A stretch of 64,000 nucleotides of DNA from Bradyrhizobium semiaridum (lineage in GTDB: Bacteria; Pseudomonadota; Alphaproteobacteria; Rhizobiales; Xanthobacteraceae). A program made the translations under genes and the position numbers. Shown one piece after another: positions 1-8,986 of the stretch. Location of the stretch: NCBI RefSeq assembly GCF_020329505.1, contig NZ_JAGKJJ010000010.1, positions 1 through 64,000 of the forward strand, in the 5' to 3' direction. The notes under the pieces are model-generated. The model made no database searches and was not told where the DNA came from. It was given only the letters and a program-made list of their open reading frames with translations. Position 1 is the first letter of the stretch. Every line of letters starts with the position of its first letter.

Positions 1-79
1 AATCGTGCAGGCCGGACGCCCTGGTGGCAGGTGTCCTCTCGCTCGATGCAATTGCGTCTTGCGAGGGCGGTGACAACAA

Positions 80-330
80 AGCCCAGTCTCGCCGGGGTAA
101 GCACGTATAAGCCGTAACCCATCGCGCAGGGAAAGCCGGGTTGTTTCCGGTTACACCTGTGGTCCTACCCCCGAGCTTTCTACCCATTGCTCGGGGCCCA
201 TGGGTGCGATCGGCACCCGGCTTTCCCTGCGCCCTCTGTTCGAAGAAGGGCGAAACGAAATGCAAAGCTCGGGACAAATCATGTCCCGAGAGCGCGAAGC
301 CGTATCCCCCCAAAACTGTCATCGCCCGGC
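80..330. repeat. Structured non-coding repeat element (nested hairpins)
   Basis: No convincing gene lies here. Three stem-loops can be read directly: an outer 18-bp perfect inverted repeat at 124-141 and 215-232, an inner 7-bp stem at 170-176 and 189-195, and a separate 8-bp stem at 268-275 and 283-290. From memory, near-identical segments occur at many sites in Bradyrhizobium genomes, so I call it a dispersed repeat; copy number cannot be seen from one window. The short open frames crossing it translate the palindromes and look spurious. A structured RNA function is possible but unproven. Confidence 0.55.
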
Positions 331-405
331 TCGACGGGCGACCCAGTACGCCGCGGCCTCTCGGCTCAAGCACTGCTGCCTCTGGAATACTGGATCGCCG
401 TCCAT
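318..405. repeat. Rhizobial palindromic repeat, partial
   Basis: A hairpin with arms 322-328 and 335-341 begins a stretch resembling the common rhizobial repeat that starts TCGCCCGGC and later reads TGGAATACTGGATCGCC (383-399). The matching closing arm that full copies carry is not present, so this looks like a degenerate copy abutting the element before it. The family assignment rests on memory of rhizobial intergenic repeats. Confidence 0.45.
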
Positions 406-473
406 GTGCGCAATTGCGCACCGGCCGGGCGAGGACACCGAGCAAGCTGTTTGACCGTTGAATCAAATTATCA

Positions 474-599
474 CCGTCATCCTGAGGTGCGAGCCTTGCG
501 GCGCAATGGCGCCGCTGGACGAGCCTCGAAGGATGAATCGGCCCGGCTGGTGGCCGTCGATCCTTCGAGGCTCGCTCCGCGAGCACCTCAGGATGACGG
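474..599. repeat. Palindromic repeat family A, copy 1
   Basis: Terminal arms CCGTCATCCTGAGGTGC (474-490) and their reverse complement (583-599) pair over 17 bp. A second nested pair, GAGCCTCGAAGGAT with ATCCTTCGAGGCTC, lies inside. The same arms recur at 14510-14614, so the family has at least two copies in this window. It resembles REP/BIME-type non-autonomous elements; no transposase is linked. Confidence 0.8.
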
Positions 600-600
600 G

Positions 601-953
601 CCTGATAGCTTCGCAGGGGCCGACGGGCGGGGGAGGGCCTTCCCCGAGCGGGCCTTCATTGGTCCCTTCCGGGAACCCGCCAACCTCCTCACCTGGCGGC
701 ATTTCCGTCCCCAAATTTCCCTTTGGTAACCTCGCCTTAACTATGATTAGCGTTTGGTTAGGGTCGGAATGACGCGTGAAAAGCCCTCGTTTTGACATGT
801 TGGCAAGGGAAGCAGGGCCCGGCTTTGGACGGGCCCCCCATGCGACAGATGTAAGAGGCTCTTGCGCAATCTTGCCGCGCCGGGCGCGGCCGTGGAAGCG
901 GTGCCGATCGCGGCCCGCCTATTTGGGACACTTGCGTTGAGAGGATATTGCCG
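601..953. other. Intergenic region upstream of tolQ
   Basis: About 350 bases without a supportable gene. A TTGACA hexamer occurs near 793 but I see no good -10 partner at the usual spacing. A GAGAGGAT ribosome site just before 954 serves tolQ. The tolQ promoter presumably lies here. Confidence 0.4.
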
Positions 954-1667
954 ATGAATCCCGCCGACGTGGCTCAGTCAGCTCTGCCCCTGGCATCGAG
1001 CGATGTGTCGCTGATCGCGCTGTTTTGGCAGGCCCATTGGGTCGTCAAATGCGTGATGCTGGGACTTTTGTCCTGCTCGGTCTGGGTTTGGGCGATCGCG
1101 ATCGACAAGATCCTGCTGTACGGGCGCACCAAGCGCGCCATGGACCGCTTCGAGCAGGCGTTCTGGTCCGGACAGTCGATCGAGGAACTCTACCGGTCGC
1201 TGTCGGCCAAGCCGACCCAGTCGATGGCGGCCTGCTTCGTCGCTGCAATGCGGGAGTGGAAGCGCTCATTCGAGAGCCAGACGCGGTCCTTTGCCGGCCT
1301 GCAGGCCCGGATCGAGAAGGTCATGAACGTCTCGATCGCCCGCGAGGTGGAACGGCTGGAGCGGCGGTTGCTGGTGCTGGCCACCGTCGGCTCGGCCGGG
1401 CCCTTCGTCGGCCTGTTCGGCACCGTCTGGGGCATCATGTCGAGCTTCCAGTCGATCGCGGCCTCGAAAAATACCTCTTTGGCGGTGGTGGCGCCCGGTA
1501 TCGCCGAGGCGCTGTTTGCCACCGCCATCGGCCTGATCGCCGCAATTCCGGCGACAATTTTCTACAATAAGTTCACCTCCGAAGTGAACCGGCAGGCCGC
1601 GCGCCTCGAAGGGTTCGCCGACGAGTTCTCCGCCATCCTGTCGCGTCAGATCGACGAGCGGGCGTGA
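954..1667 (+). CDS. tolQ: Tol-Pal system protein TolQ
   Basis: Inner-membrane proton-channel subunit of the Tol-Pal machine, which couples proton motive force to outer-membrane constriction at division; it partners TolR and TolA. The 237-residue product has the family's three transmembrane segments (about residues 30-50, 138-165 and 183-210) and the conserved GPFVGLFGTVWGIM stretch in helix 2. I choose the ATG at 954 because GAGAGGAT lies about 7 bases upstream; a TTG two codons earlier would be too close to it. It is first in tolQ-tolR-tolA-tolB, with tolR 33 bases downstream. ybgC, often found upstream, is not in the window. The family is not in doubt. Confidence 0.97.
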   Translation: MNPADVAQSALPLASSDVSLIALFWQAHWVVKCVMLGLLSCSVWVWAIAIDKILLYGRTKRAMDRFEQAFWSGQSIEELYRSLSAKPTQSMAACFVAAMREWKRSFESQTRSFAGLQARIEKVMNVSIAREVERLERRLLVLATVGSAGPFVGLFGTVWGIMSSFQSIAASKNTSLAVVAPGIAEALFATAIGLIAAIPATIFYNKFTSEVNRQAARLEGFADEFSAILSRQIDERA

Positions 1668-1700
1668 GGACCTGATGAACGGAATTGCGAGCGCACGATC

Positions 1701-2168
1701 ATGGCGATGAGCATGGCAGGGTCTGGCGGCGGCGGACGCCGCCGCGGCGGCCGCAAGCCGGTGATGGCCGAGATCAATGTCACGCCGATGGTCGACGTGA
1801 TGCTGGTGCTCTTGATCATCTTCATGGTGGCGGCACCGCTGATGACGTCGAACATCGACATCGACCTGCCGGTTGCCTCAGGCGGCAAGTCGATCTCGTC
1901 GAACCAGCCGCCGCTGACGCTGTCGGTGAAGCGGACCAACGGCAGCTGCAACTCGAACGTCGATCTTTATCTCGGCGACGCGCCGGTCACGGCCGCCGAA
2001 TTCCCGGGCAAGATCAAGGCGATCGGGGATGCACGGTCGGAAGCTGAAAAAGTGGTCTATCTCCGCGGCGACAAGGACGTCTGTTACACGGATATGATGA
2101 AATTGCTCGGCCAGGTCCGGGCCGCGGGATTCAAGGCGAATATCGTCATCATCCCGGAAGGCGGTTAA
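1701..2168 (+). CDS. tolR: Tol-Pal system protein TolR
   Basis: ExbD/TolR-family protein that works with TolQ to convert proton flow into conformational work on TolA. The product of about 155 residues has a Gly/Arg-rich cytoplasmic N-terminus, then EINVTPMVDVMLVLLIIFMV (about residues 24-43). This contains the family's essential membrane aspartate (Asp32). A periplasmic domain follows. In-frame ATGs at 1701, 1707 and 1713 leave the exact start open. It lies between tolQ and tolA in one transcription unit. Confidence 0.95.
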   Translation: MAMSMAGSGGGGRRRGGRKPVMAEINVTPMVDVMLVLLIIFMVAAPLMTSNIDIDLPVASGGKSISSNQPPLTLSVKRTNGSCNSNVDLYLGDAPVTAAEFPGKIKAIGDARSEAEKVVYLRGDKDVCYTDMMKLLGQVRAAGFKANIVIIPEGG

Positions 2169-2175
2169 ACACCAT

Positions 2176-3138
2176 GTGCGGCAAGGCACGGGGAAGCCTG
2201 ATTTGAAGGTCAAGGTCGACAAGACTCTGGCGGCATCGATTGTCCTGCACGTCCTCGTGATCGGGTGGGGCCTGGTGTCGTTCTCGACCAAGGCGTTCGT
2301 GATGCCGGAGGAGGAGTCCGTTGCCGTCGACGTGGTCTCGTCCGACCAGCTTTCCCACGTCATGGCCGGCCAGAAGGACGGCAAGAAGGAAAATCCGAAG
2401 CCGCTGGTCGAGAAGGTCGCCGAAGCCAAGCCGGTCGACGACGCCGTCGGCAAGGTCGAGGACAAGAAGCCGCCGGTGGTGACCGACACCGCGCCCGCGC
2501 CGTCACCGAAGGTCGAGAAGCCGGAAGAGAAGAAGCCGGATCCGCCGAAGAAGGTCGAGAACAAGCCGAAGGAAGAGCCGAAGCCGGTCGAGAAGAAGCC
2601 CGATCCGGTAAAGCCCGACCCGATCGCCGAAGCGATCAAGAAGGAAGAGAAGAAGCCGCCGCCGAAGCCGGTGCAGCAGGCCGCCAAGCCGCCACCGGAG
2701 CAGAAGCCGAGGGAGCGCGTGTTCGACAAGAGCAAGATCGCCGAGCTGCTCGACAAGCGCGATCCGACGCGCGCCTCGATGACCGGCGATACGCTGAACG
2801 CCAACGCCGCGCTCGGCACGTCGAGGGGCAAGGCCGCCGACAATTCCGCGACCTGGGGCGCGATGTTCAGGCAGCAGGTTGAGGTCTGCTGGAAGAACAA
2901 GCCTTATGGCGGGCTCGATGCGCAGAGGCCGGAGGTTGCGATTGATATTCGCCTGAAGCGCGATGGGGGGCTGGAGGGTATGCCGGTGCTGGATGGCACG
3001 CCGTCGACGCCTTACGCCCGCGCCTACGCCGAGAGCGCGATGCGCGCGATCATTCAGTGCCAGCCGTATCGCCTGCCGGCAGCATTCTTCGACGAATGGA
3101 AGTCCTTCACGCCGGTCTTCCAGGAAAAGCCACTTTGA
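2176..3138 (+). CDS. tolA: Cell envelope integrity protein TolA
   Basis: Links the TolQR motor in the inner membrane to Pal and TolB at the outer membrane. One transmembrane helix (about residues 18-36 of the long form) is followed by a long Lys/Pro/Glu-rich linker (about 65-190). A C-terminal domain comes next, with the typical TolA features of a Trp-Lys pair and late cysteines. The GTG at 2176 gives 320 residues. A TTG at 2203, preceded by GGGGAAG at 6-base spacing, would give 311 and may be the true start. The repeated PKP/EEK linker codons are low complexity. Confidence 0.9.
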   Translation: MRQGTGKPDLKVKVDKTLAASIVLHVLVIGWGLVSFSTKAFVMPEEESVAVDVVSSDQLSHVMAGQKDGKKENPKPLVEKVAEAKPVDDAVGKVEDKKPPVVTDTAPAPSPKVEKPEEKKPDPPKKVENKPKEEPKPVEKKPDPVKPDPIAEAIKKEEKKPPPKPVQQAAKPPPEQKPRERVFDKSKIAELLDKRDPTRASMTGDTLNANAALGTSRGKAADNSATWGAMFRQQVEVCWKNKPYGGLDAQRPEVAIDIRLKRDGGLEGMPVLDGTPSTPYARAYAESAMRAIIQCQPYRLPAAFFDEWKSFTPVFQEKPL

Positions 3139-3175
3139 GCCCGGTGCAACCATTATCCAAGCCAAAAGCGTTCCG

Positions 3176-4534
3176 ATGAGCAGTTCAGATAAGTTGCGAG
3201 AAAAGTTGTTTCGTCCCGACCGCCGCGAGATGATGTCCGGAATGGCAGCTCTCGTCGCGGCGTCGACATTCGGCGCACGCGGAGCGCTGGCGCAGAAGCG
3301 GATCACCATCACCGAGGGCGAGTTCGCGCCGATCCCGATCGCGATCCCGAATTTCGCCGCCGGCACGCCGGGCGATACCGAAGTCGGCGCCGGCGTCACG
3401 CAGGTTATCACCAACAATCTCAAGCGCAGCGGATTGTTCGCGCCGATCGACCAGGCCACCTATCTCGAGAAGTCGATCAACATCGACGCCCCGCCGAACT
3501 TCAACAACTGGAAGAGCATCAACGCGCAGGCGCTGGTGACGGGCCGCATGACGCGGCAGGCCAACGGGCGCGTCAAGGCCGAGTTCCGGCTCTGGGACGT
3601 CAACACCGGCCAGCAGCTCGCCGGCCAGCAATACGACACCTCGGCCGAGTTCTGGCGGCGCATCGCCCACATCATCTCCGACCAGATCTATGAACGGATG
3701 ACCGGCGAGAAGGGCTATTTCGACACCCGCGTCGTGTTCGTCGACGAGACCGGCGCCGCGCAGCGCCGCGTCAAGCGGCTGGCGCTGATGGACCAGGACG
3801 GCGCCAATGTGCGCTATCTGACCCGCGGCTCGGACCTTGTGCTGACGCCGCGCTTCTCGCCGTCGACCCAGGAGATCACCTATATGGAATTCGGGCAGGG
3901 CGATCCGCGGGTCTACCTGCTCAACATCGAGACCGGCCAGCGCGAGATCGTCGGCAACTTCCCGGGCATGTCGTTCTCGCCGCGCTTCTCGCCGGACGGC
4001 CAGCGCATCATCATGAGCCTGCAGCAGGGCGGCAATTCCAACCTGTTCGTGATGGACCTGCGCTCCAAGGCGATGACGCGGCTGACCGATACGCCGGCGA
4101 TCGACACCTCGCCGTCCTACGCGCCCGACGGCTCACGGCTCTGCTTCGAATCCGATCGCGGCGGCAAGCCGCAGATCTACGTGATGCCGGCGACCGGCGG
4201 TCAGGCGCAGCGCATCTCGTTCGGCGACGGCAGCTATTCGACGCCGGTGTGGTCGCCGCGCGGCGACTACATCGCCTTCACCAAGCAGGGCGGCGGGCAG
4301 TTCGCGATCGGCATCATGAAGACCGACGGCTCGGGCGAGCGCATCCTGACCTCGGGCTTCCACAATGAGGGCCCGACGTTTGCGCCGAACGGGCGGGTCG
4401 TGATGTTCTTCCGCGATCCCGGCGGCAATGGTGGGCCGTCGCTGTACACGATTGACGTCTCCGGCCGCAACGAGCTGCGCGTGCCGACGCCGGGCTTTGC
4501 CTCCGATCCCGCCTGGTCGCCGCTGCTGTCGTGA
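3176..4534 (+). CDS. tolB: Tol-Pal system beta-propeller protein TolB
   Basis: Periplasmic protein that shuttles between Pal and TolA. The 452-residue product has an N-terminal export signal, a TolB N-domain (about 40-165) and a C-terminal propeller built from PD40 repeats with motifs such as FSPDGQRI and YAPDGSRL. The signal contains an Arg-Arg pair followed by a hydrophobic stretch ending ARGALAQ, so Tat export is possible. The ATG at 3176 is used; a later pair of ATGs near 3233 is an alternative start. tolA ends 37 bases upstream. The next gene is not pal, which is unusual for this cluster. Confidence 0.95.
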   Translation: MSSSDKLREKLFRPDRREMMSGMAALVAASTFGARGALAQKRITITEGEFAPIPIAIPNFAAGTPGDTEVGAGVTQVITNNLKRSGLFAPIDQATYLEKSINIDAPPNFNNWKSINAQALVTGRMTRQANGRVKAEFRLWDVNTGQQLAGQQYDTSAEFWRRIAHIISDQIYERMTGEKGYFDTRVVFVDETGAAQRRVKRLALMDQDGANVRYLTRGSDLVLTPRFSPSTQEITYMEFGQGDPRVYLLNIETGQREIVGNFPGMSFSPRFSPDGQRIIMSLQQGGNSNLFVMDLRSKAMTRLTDTPAIDTSPSYAPDGSRLCFESDRGGKPQIYVMPATGGQAQRISFGDGSYSTPVWSPRGDYIAFTKQGGGQFAIGIMKTDGSGERILTSGFHNEGPTFAPNGRVVMFFRDPGGNGGPSLYTIDVSGRNELRVPTPGFASDPAWSPLLS

Positions 4535-4682
4535 GCCGCATTGCCCCCGGGTAACCCCGGTAGCGGCTGGCGGCTCTTGCCTAGTGCGCTGATTTTCATG
4601 GTGAATTTGCTGCCTCTCAGGAGTGCGGCAACGACTTGCTAACGATATTCCCTCAGAAAGACTTCATCTGCGATCGGTAAGG

Positions 4683-7052
4683 ATGCGGCCTGAAGAGGAC
4701 GTACGCCTGCCGATGCAGTTGGTCGATCAGAAAAGACAAGGCAGCAGCCAGGACGAGCTGGAGCCAGTGCTCTACGCTGCGCTTGTCGATTCGATGCGCC
4801 AGAATTTCTGGGCGATGTTCCTCGGCAGCGTCGCCACCGCCACCGCCGCGGTGATGACCGCGCTCAAGACCGGCAACGCGCTGCTGTGGCCGTTCGCCTT
4901 CTTGATCATCGCCATCGGCACTGCGCGCGCGTTCCAGATGCGCAAATACGACGAAGGGCAGGGCGGCGGGCTGACCTATGAGGAAGCCAAGGTCTGGGCG
5001 CCGCGCTACTCGATCGGCGCGATGGTCTATGCCGCGGTGCTGGGCGCCTGGTGCTTCGTCACCATCATCGGCAGCGGTGACGCCGTCGCGCACATGCTCT
5101 GCGTCGCGGTGACGGTCGGTTATACGGCAGGCGGCGCCGCCCGCAATTACGGCCGGCCGCGGCTGCTGCAACTCCACGTGCTGGTCGCCTGCGGGCCGAT
5201 GTCGCTGGCGCTGGCGATCCACGGCGACTTCTACTATGTCGGCCTGTCGATCCTGCTGGTGCTGTTCTTCCTCGGCCTCAAGGGCATCAACCTCAGCCTG
5301 CACGCGATCTTCGTCAAGGCGCTGACTGCGAGCTTCCGCGAGTCGGCGCTGGCGAACCAGTTCGATACCGCGCTCAACAACATGCCGCACGGGCTGTGCA
5401 TGTTCCGCGCCGACGGCCGGCTCGCGGTGATGAACCGGCGCTTCATCGCGATGATGCAGCTGCCGGATGATTTCGTGCAGCGCGGCGCCAGCGTGTCCGA
5501 CATCTGCAATGCCTGCGTGCTGTCCGGGGCGATCTCGGTGGCGACCGCCCAGCAAATCCTGTCGGAGATCGAGAGCTCGCAGGCCGGTGATCTCGTGACC
5601 AGCGACCCGGATCCCGCCAAGAATCGTTCGCTGGACTGGACCTTCCAGCCGATGCCGGGCGGCGGTACGGTGGTGCTGGTCGAGGACATCACCGAACGCA
5701 AGGACGCCGAGGCGAGGATCAGCCATCTCGCGCGCTACGACGAACTGACGGCGCTGCCCAACCGGGTCAATTTCCGCGACGAGATCGGCCGGCTGCTCGC
5801 CACGCAGCACGGCAGCGAGCATCGCTCTGCGCTGCTGTTCGTCGATCTCGATCAGTTCAAGCAGGTCAACGACACGCTCGGCCATCCTTGCGGCGACCAG
5901 CTATTGTGCGCGGTTGCCGAGCGGCTGCGCGAGATGCTGCGGCCGGAAGATTTCGTGGCGCGGTTCGGCGGCGACGAGTTCGTCGTGTTCCAGCAGAACA
6001 TCCATTCGCACGAAGATGCTGCGGGGCTGGCCCGCCGCATCGTCGATCGCCTCAGCGAGCGCTACAAGATCGACAACCATCTGGTGGAGATCGGCGCCAG
6101 CGTCGGCATCGCAATGACCGCGCCTGGCGTGAGCGCCGATACCCTGCTCAAGAACGCCGACATGGCGCTCTACCGCGCCAAGGCCGATGGCCGCGGCACC
6201 TTCTGCTTCTTCCGCGACGAGATGGCGCAAACCGTCGAGGCGCGCCGCATCCTCGAGCTCGACCTGCGCAAGGCGCTGGCCAACGAGGAGTTCGAGCTGT
6301 TCTACCAGCCGCTGATCAATCTGAGGTCGGGCAAGGTCTCGACCTGCGAGGCGCTGCTGCGCTGGAACCATCCGGTGCGCGGCACCGTCTCGCCGGTCGA
6401 CATCATCCCGGTCGCCGAGGACATGGGGCTGATCGTCGATCTCGGCCGCTGGATCCTGCGCAAGGCCTGCATGGAGTGCATGAAGTGGCCCGAGGCGGTC
6501 AGCGTCGCCGTCAATTTCTCGCCGCAGCAATTCCATCAGCGCGATGTGCTGAGCGAGGTGCGCTACGCGCTCGAGGTTTCGGGCCTGCCGGCGCACCGGC
6601 TCGAGATCGAGATCACCGAGTCTTCGCTGCTGCATAACACCCAGCTGACCCACGACGTGCTGTCCCAGTTGCGGACGCTCGGGGTGCGGATCTCGCTCGA
6701 CGATTTCGGCACCGGCTACTCCTCGCTGAGCTATCTGCACAACTTCCCGTTGCAGAAGGTCAAGATCGACCGGTCGTTCCTCGAGGGCATCGACAGCGAC
6801 CGTCCGCTGACCCTGCTGCGCGGCGTGGCACGGCTGTCGGCCGATCTCGGCATGTCTGTAGTGGTCGAGGGCGTCGAGACCAACGACCAGCTCGAGCTGA
6901 TCAGCGCCGACGGCGCGGTTACCGAAGCCCAGGGCTATCTGTTCAGCCGGCCGGTTCCGGCAGTGCGGATCCGGCAATTGCTGAACGCATCGCACGGCCG
7001 CCGCAGCTCCGACGAGAAGCTCATTCCGCTCCCGTCGCGCTCGATCGCCTGA
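4683..7052 (+). CDS. Membrane-bound PAS-GGDEF-EAL c-di-GMP signalling protein
   Basis: Likely controls cyclic di-GMP, with both synthesis and breakdown domains. In the ~789-residue product, several membrane helices (about residues 35-210) come first. A PAS-like region follows (FDTALNNMPHGLCMF), then a GGDEF domain with intact FGGDEF and an RPED inhibitory I-site five residues before it. The EAL domain has CEALLRW, DDFGTGYSS and VVEGVET. All key catalytic motifs look intact, so activity in either direction is possible. The start is uncertain: GTG 4623, ATG 4683 and ATG 4713 are all in frame and none has an ideal ribosome site. It sits inside the tol-pal cluster between tolB and pal. Confidence 0.9.
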   Translation: MRPEEDVRLPMQLVDQKRQGSSQDELEPVLYAALVDSMRQNFWAMFLGSVATATAAVMTALKTGNALLWPFAFLIIAIGTARAFQMRKYDEGQGGGLTYEEAKVWAPRYSIGAMVYAAVLGAWCFVTIIGSGDAVAHMLCVAVTVGYTAGGAARNYGRPRLLQLHVLVACGPMSLALAIHGDFYYVGLSILLVLFFLGLKGINLSLHAIFVKALTASFRESALANQFDTALNNMPHGLCMFRADGRLAVMNRRFIAMMQLPDDFVQRGASVSDICNACVLSGAISVATAQQILSEIESSQAGDLVTSDPDPAKNRSLDWTFQPMPGGGTVVLVEDITERKDAEARISHLARYDELTALPNRVNFRDEIGRLLATQHGSEHRSALLFVDLDQFKQVNDTLGHPCGDQLLCAVAERLREMLRPEDFVARFGGDEFVVFQQNIHSHEDAAGLARRIVDRLSERYKIDNHLVEIGASVGIAMTAPGVSADTLLKNADMALYRAKADGRGTFCFFRDEMAQTVEARRILELDLRKALANEEFELFYQPLINLRSGKVSTCEALLRWNHPVRGTVSPVDIIPVAEDMGLIVDLGRWILRKACMECMKWPEAVSVAVNFSPQQFHQRDVLSEVRYALEVSGLPAHRLEIEITESSLLHNTQLTHDVLSQLRTLGVRISLDDFGTGYSSLSYLHNFPLQKVKIDRSFLEGIDSDRPLTLLRGVARLSADLGMSVVVEGVETNDQLELISADGAVTEAQGYLFSRPVPAVRIRQLLNASHGRRSSDEKLIPLPSRSIA

Positions 7053-7189
7053 TCATTTCCTAAACGACAAGTTGTAAGCCGGGAAACCGGGCGCCAGCGT
7101 TCCACGGGTGCCGGTTAACTGTAATGCCGTCAACGTTTTGCAAATTCGTTAGGGGACTGTTAAGATTCTCGCCAGCTCGCAGAAGTTGT

Positions 7190-7207
7190 TCGTGTGTGTG
7201 TGTGTGG
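7190..7207. repeat. GT dinucleotide microsatellite
   Basis: A run of about seven to eight GT units ends some 17 bases before the chosen ATG of the FeeM-like gene, just upstream of its ribosome site (CGGAG, 7213-7217). Such tracts can slip during replication. Here slippage would change 5' leader length or, if the upstream GTG were used, the reading frame. Confidence 0.7.
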
Positions 7208-7223
7208 GAAGCCGGAGTTTGGT

Positions 7224-7958
7224 ATGAGGTCGCCCGTCGCAGCGTCTCCCGTCGCTTTTTCGCGGGGGGCGGAGCTGCTTGATCACGTTGATTACCGCCT
7301 CGCCCAAACGCCGGCTGAGAAGGAAGAAATCTACCATCTGCGTTACCGCGCCTATCTGCGCGAAGGCGCGGTCAAGGAATCGCGCGAGCAGCGCGTCACC
7401 GATCAATATGATGATCTGCCGAATTCCTGGACCTTCGGCGTCTATCTCGACGGCGAATTGGCAAGCTCGGTGCGCATCAGCGTGCTGACCCAGCAATGGC
7501 GCGAGTCCTGCTCGGCGGAGGCGTTCGGCGAGATCCTGCACCCGAAGCTCGATCGCGACGAGATCATCATCGATCCGGCGCGGTTCGTCGCCGATCCCGA
7601 TCGCGCCCGCCGCGCGCCTGAACTGCCCTATGTCACGGTCCGCCTCGCCTATATGGCCTGCGAGTATTTCAACGCCGATCTCGGGCTCGCGATCGTGCGT
7701 CCCGAGCACCAGGCGTTCTACCGCCGCGTCTTCTTCCACGAGACCATTGCCGAGCCGCGCCTATTCCCCGGCCTGCTCAAGCCGGTCGGCCTGATGGCGG
7801 CGGATTTCCCGACCATGCGCGACAAGGTCTTTACGCGCTATCCGATGATGCGCTCGTCGGCGTTCGAGCGCCGCATGTTGTTCGAGCGGGAGCACCACAC
7901 CCCTCGGCAGGCGACCATCGATCGCTTCGCGCGGCCCTCGATCGTGCTGAGCACCTGA
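7224..7958 (+). CDS. FeeM-like N-acyl amino acid synthase (GNAT/autoinducer-synthase fold)
   Basis: The 244-residue product resembles the FeeM N-acyl amino acid synthase family, related to LuxI-type acyl-homoserine lactone synthases, which use acyl-ACP to acylate an amino donor. Supporting features are LRYRAYLREG near the N-terminus, QYDDLPNSWTFGVYLDGELA, the SSVRISVLT strand and a DPARFVAD segment, in the order usual for this fold. The ATG at 7224 has CGGAG six bases upstream; a longer start at 7194 would pass through a GT microsatellite. The actual acyl product is unknown. It lies between a c-di-GMP gene and pal, an unexpected place for an acyl-amino acid enzyme. Confidence 0.72.
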   Translation: MRSPVAASPVAFSRGAELLDHVDYRLAQTPAEKEEIYHLRYRAYLREGAVKESREQRVTDQYDDLPNSWTFGVYLDGELASSVRISVLTQQWRESCSAEAFGEILHPKLDRDEIIIDPARFVADPDRARRAPELPYVTVRLAYMACEYFNADLGLAIVRPEHQAFYRRVFFHETIAEPRLFPGLLKPVGLMAADFPTMRDKVFTRYPMMRSSAFERRMLFEREHHTPRQATIDRFARPSIVLST

Positions 7959-8268
7959 CCCCGCGAATCAACCGGTCAACGCCAGCCCCGCCGCGCGACG
8001 TTCGGCTCCGGCCAGCGGCTCGGCGCCGGTCACCGGCCTTGGGAACTCGATATTACCTCCCGCTGCAGGCGGCTTTGGGCAATCCTTGCCTTCTCTTCAC
8101 CGTCGCGCCACATTTGCCACCCATTAACCATCGGGGGCGCTTTTCGCCATTGGCTGGCATTTGATGGGGTCCGGCAAGGTCTCGTCAAGGTTGACGGAAC
8201 GTTCGCTTAACCATCGCCCTGTAGACCGATTGGGTAGTACGAAGAGCGTGAGCGTGGAGGCTCCGGGA
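7959..8268. other. Intergenic region upstream of pal
   Basis: About 310 bases with no supportable gene. It must carry the pal promoter if pal is transcribed separately. A TTGACG hexamer near 8191 is a weak -35 candidate without a clear -10 partner. GGAGG at 8256-8260 is the pal ribosome site. Confidence 0.35.
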
Positions 8269-8751
8269 ATGAATTATCTCCAGGGTATGAAGCTGGCTGC
8301 GGTTCTGGCGGTGGCGCTGTCGATGGGCGCCTGCGCCAACAAGAATCCGTTGGACGCCAATGGCGCGATTGCGGGCGCCGCGGCCCCGGGCAGCCCGCAG
8401 GATTTCGTGGTCAATGTCGGTGACCGCGTGTTCTTCGAGAGCGACCAGACCGATCTCACCCCACAGGCGACCGCGACCCTCGACAAGCAGGCGCAGTGGC
8501 TGCAGAGCTACAACCGCTACTCCTTCACCATCGAAGGCCATGCCGACGAGCGCGGCACTCGCGAATACAACATCGCGCTCGGCGCCCGCCGCGCCCAGTC
8601 GGTCCGCGCCTACCTCGCCTCGCGCGGCATCGACCCGAGCCGCATGCGCACCATCTCCTACGGCAAGGAGCGCCCGGTCGCGGTCTGCAACGACATCTCC
8701 TGCTGGTCGCAGAACCGCCGCGCCGTCACCGTGCTGAACGCCAGCTCCTGA
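8269..8751 (+). CDS. pal: Peptidoglycan-associated lipoprotein Pal
   Basis: Outer-membrane lipoprotein that anchors the outer membrane to murein and binds TolB and TolA. The 160-residue product has a signal peptide ending in the lipobox MGAC, with the lipidated cysteine at about residue 22. Next comes an OmpA-type domain with IEGHADERGTREYN and ALGARRAQSVRAYL, which contain the murein-binding Asp and Arg positions. GGAGG eight bases before the ATG at 8269 fixes the start. A strong hairpin terminator follows at 8777-8802, so cpoB probably has its own promoter. Confidence 0.96.
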   Translation: MNYLQGMKLAAVLAVALSMGACANKNPLDANGAIAGAAAPGSPQDFVVNVGDRVFFESDQTDLTPQATATLDKQAQWLQSYNRYSFTIEGHADERGTREYNIALGARRAQSVRAYLASRGIDPSRMRTISYGKERPVAVCNDISCWSQNRRAVTVLNASS

Positions 8752-8776
8752 CGCGATCTTGCGGATCAATGCTTCC

Positions 8777-8802
8777 AAACCGGCGCCTTCGGGCGCCGGT
8801 TT
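8777..8802 (+). terminator. Rho-independent terminator after pal
   Basis: An 11-bp perfect stem, AAACCGGCGCC with GGCGCCGGTTT, closes on a TTCG tetraloop and is followed by a T-containing tail (CATTTTG). It lies 25 bases after the pal stop codon. Confidence 0.85.
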
Positions 8803-8986
8803 CATTTTGGCGTATCGTCATCTTGATGAACGGGACCGCCCGCAACTGCCCGCTTGCTTGTTTTGCCGCCGGGATTAAACCATTTCGCGCGACGTTGAGC
8901 TGGATTTGAAGGTCCAGTCACAATTCCGGCGTACTCCATCGCTCAATGTCGCTCGCTTTTCACGCCGATCTCGTCGTCAGGGCAAA

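Noticed and set aside
187..729. A 180-codon open frame upstream of tolQ
   Set aside because: Its translation runs through palindromic repeats and has no ribosome site or family likeness; the frame is a by-product of high GC.
948..953. TTG start two codons before the chosen tolQ ATG
   Set aside because: It would leave only one or two bases after the GAGAGGAT ribosome site.
4653..5885. A 410-codon minus-strand frame opposite the GGDEF-EAL gene
   Set aside because: Antisense shadow of a gene with clear domains.
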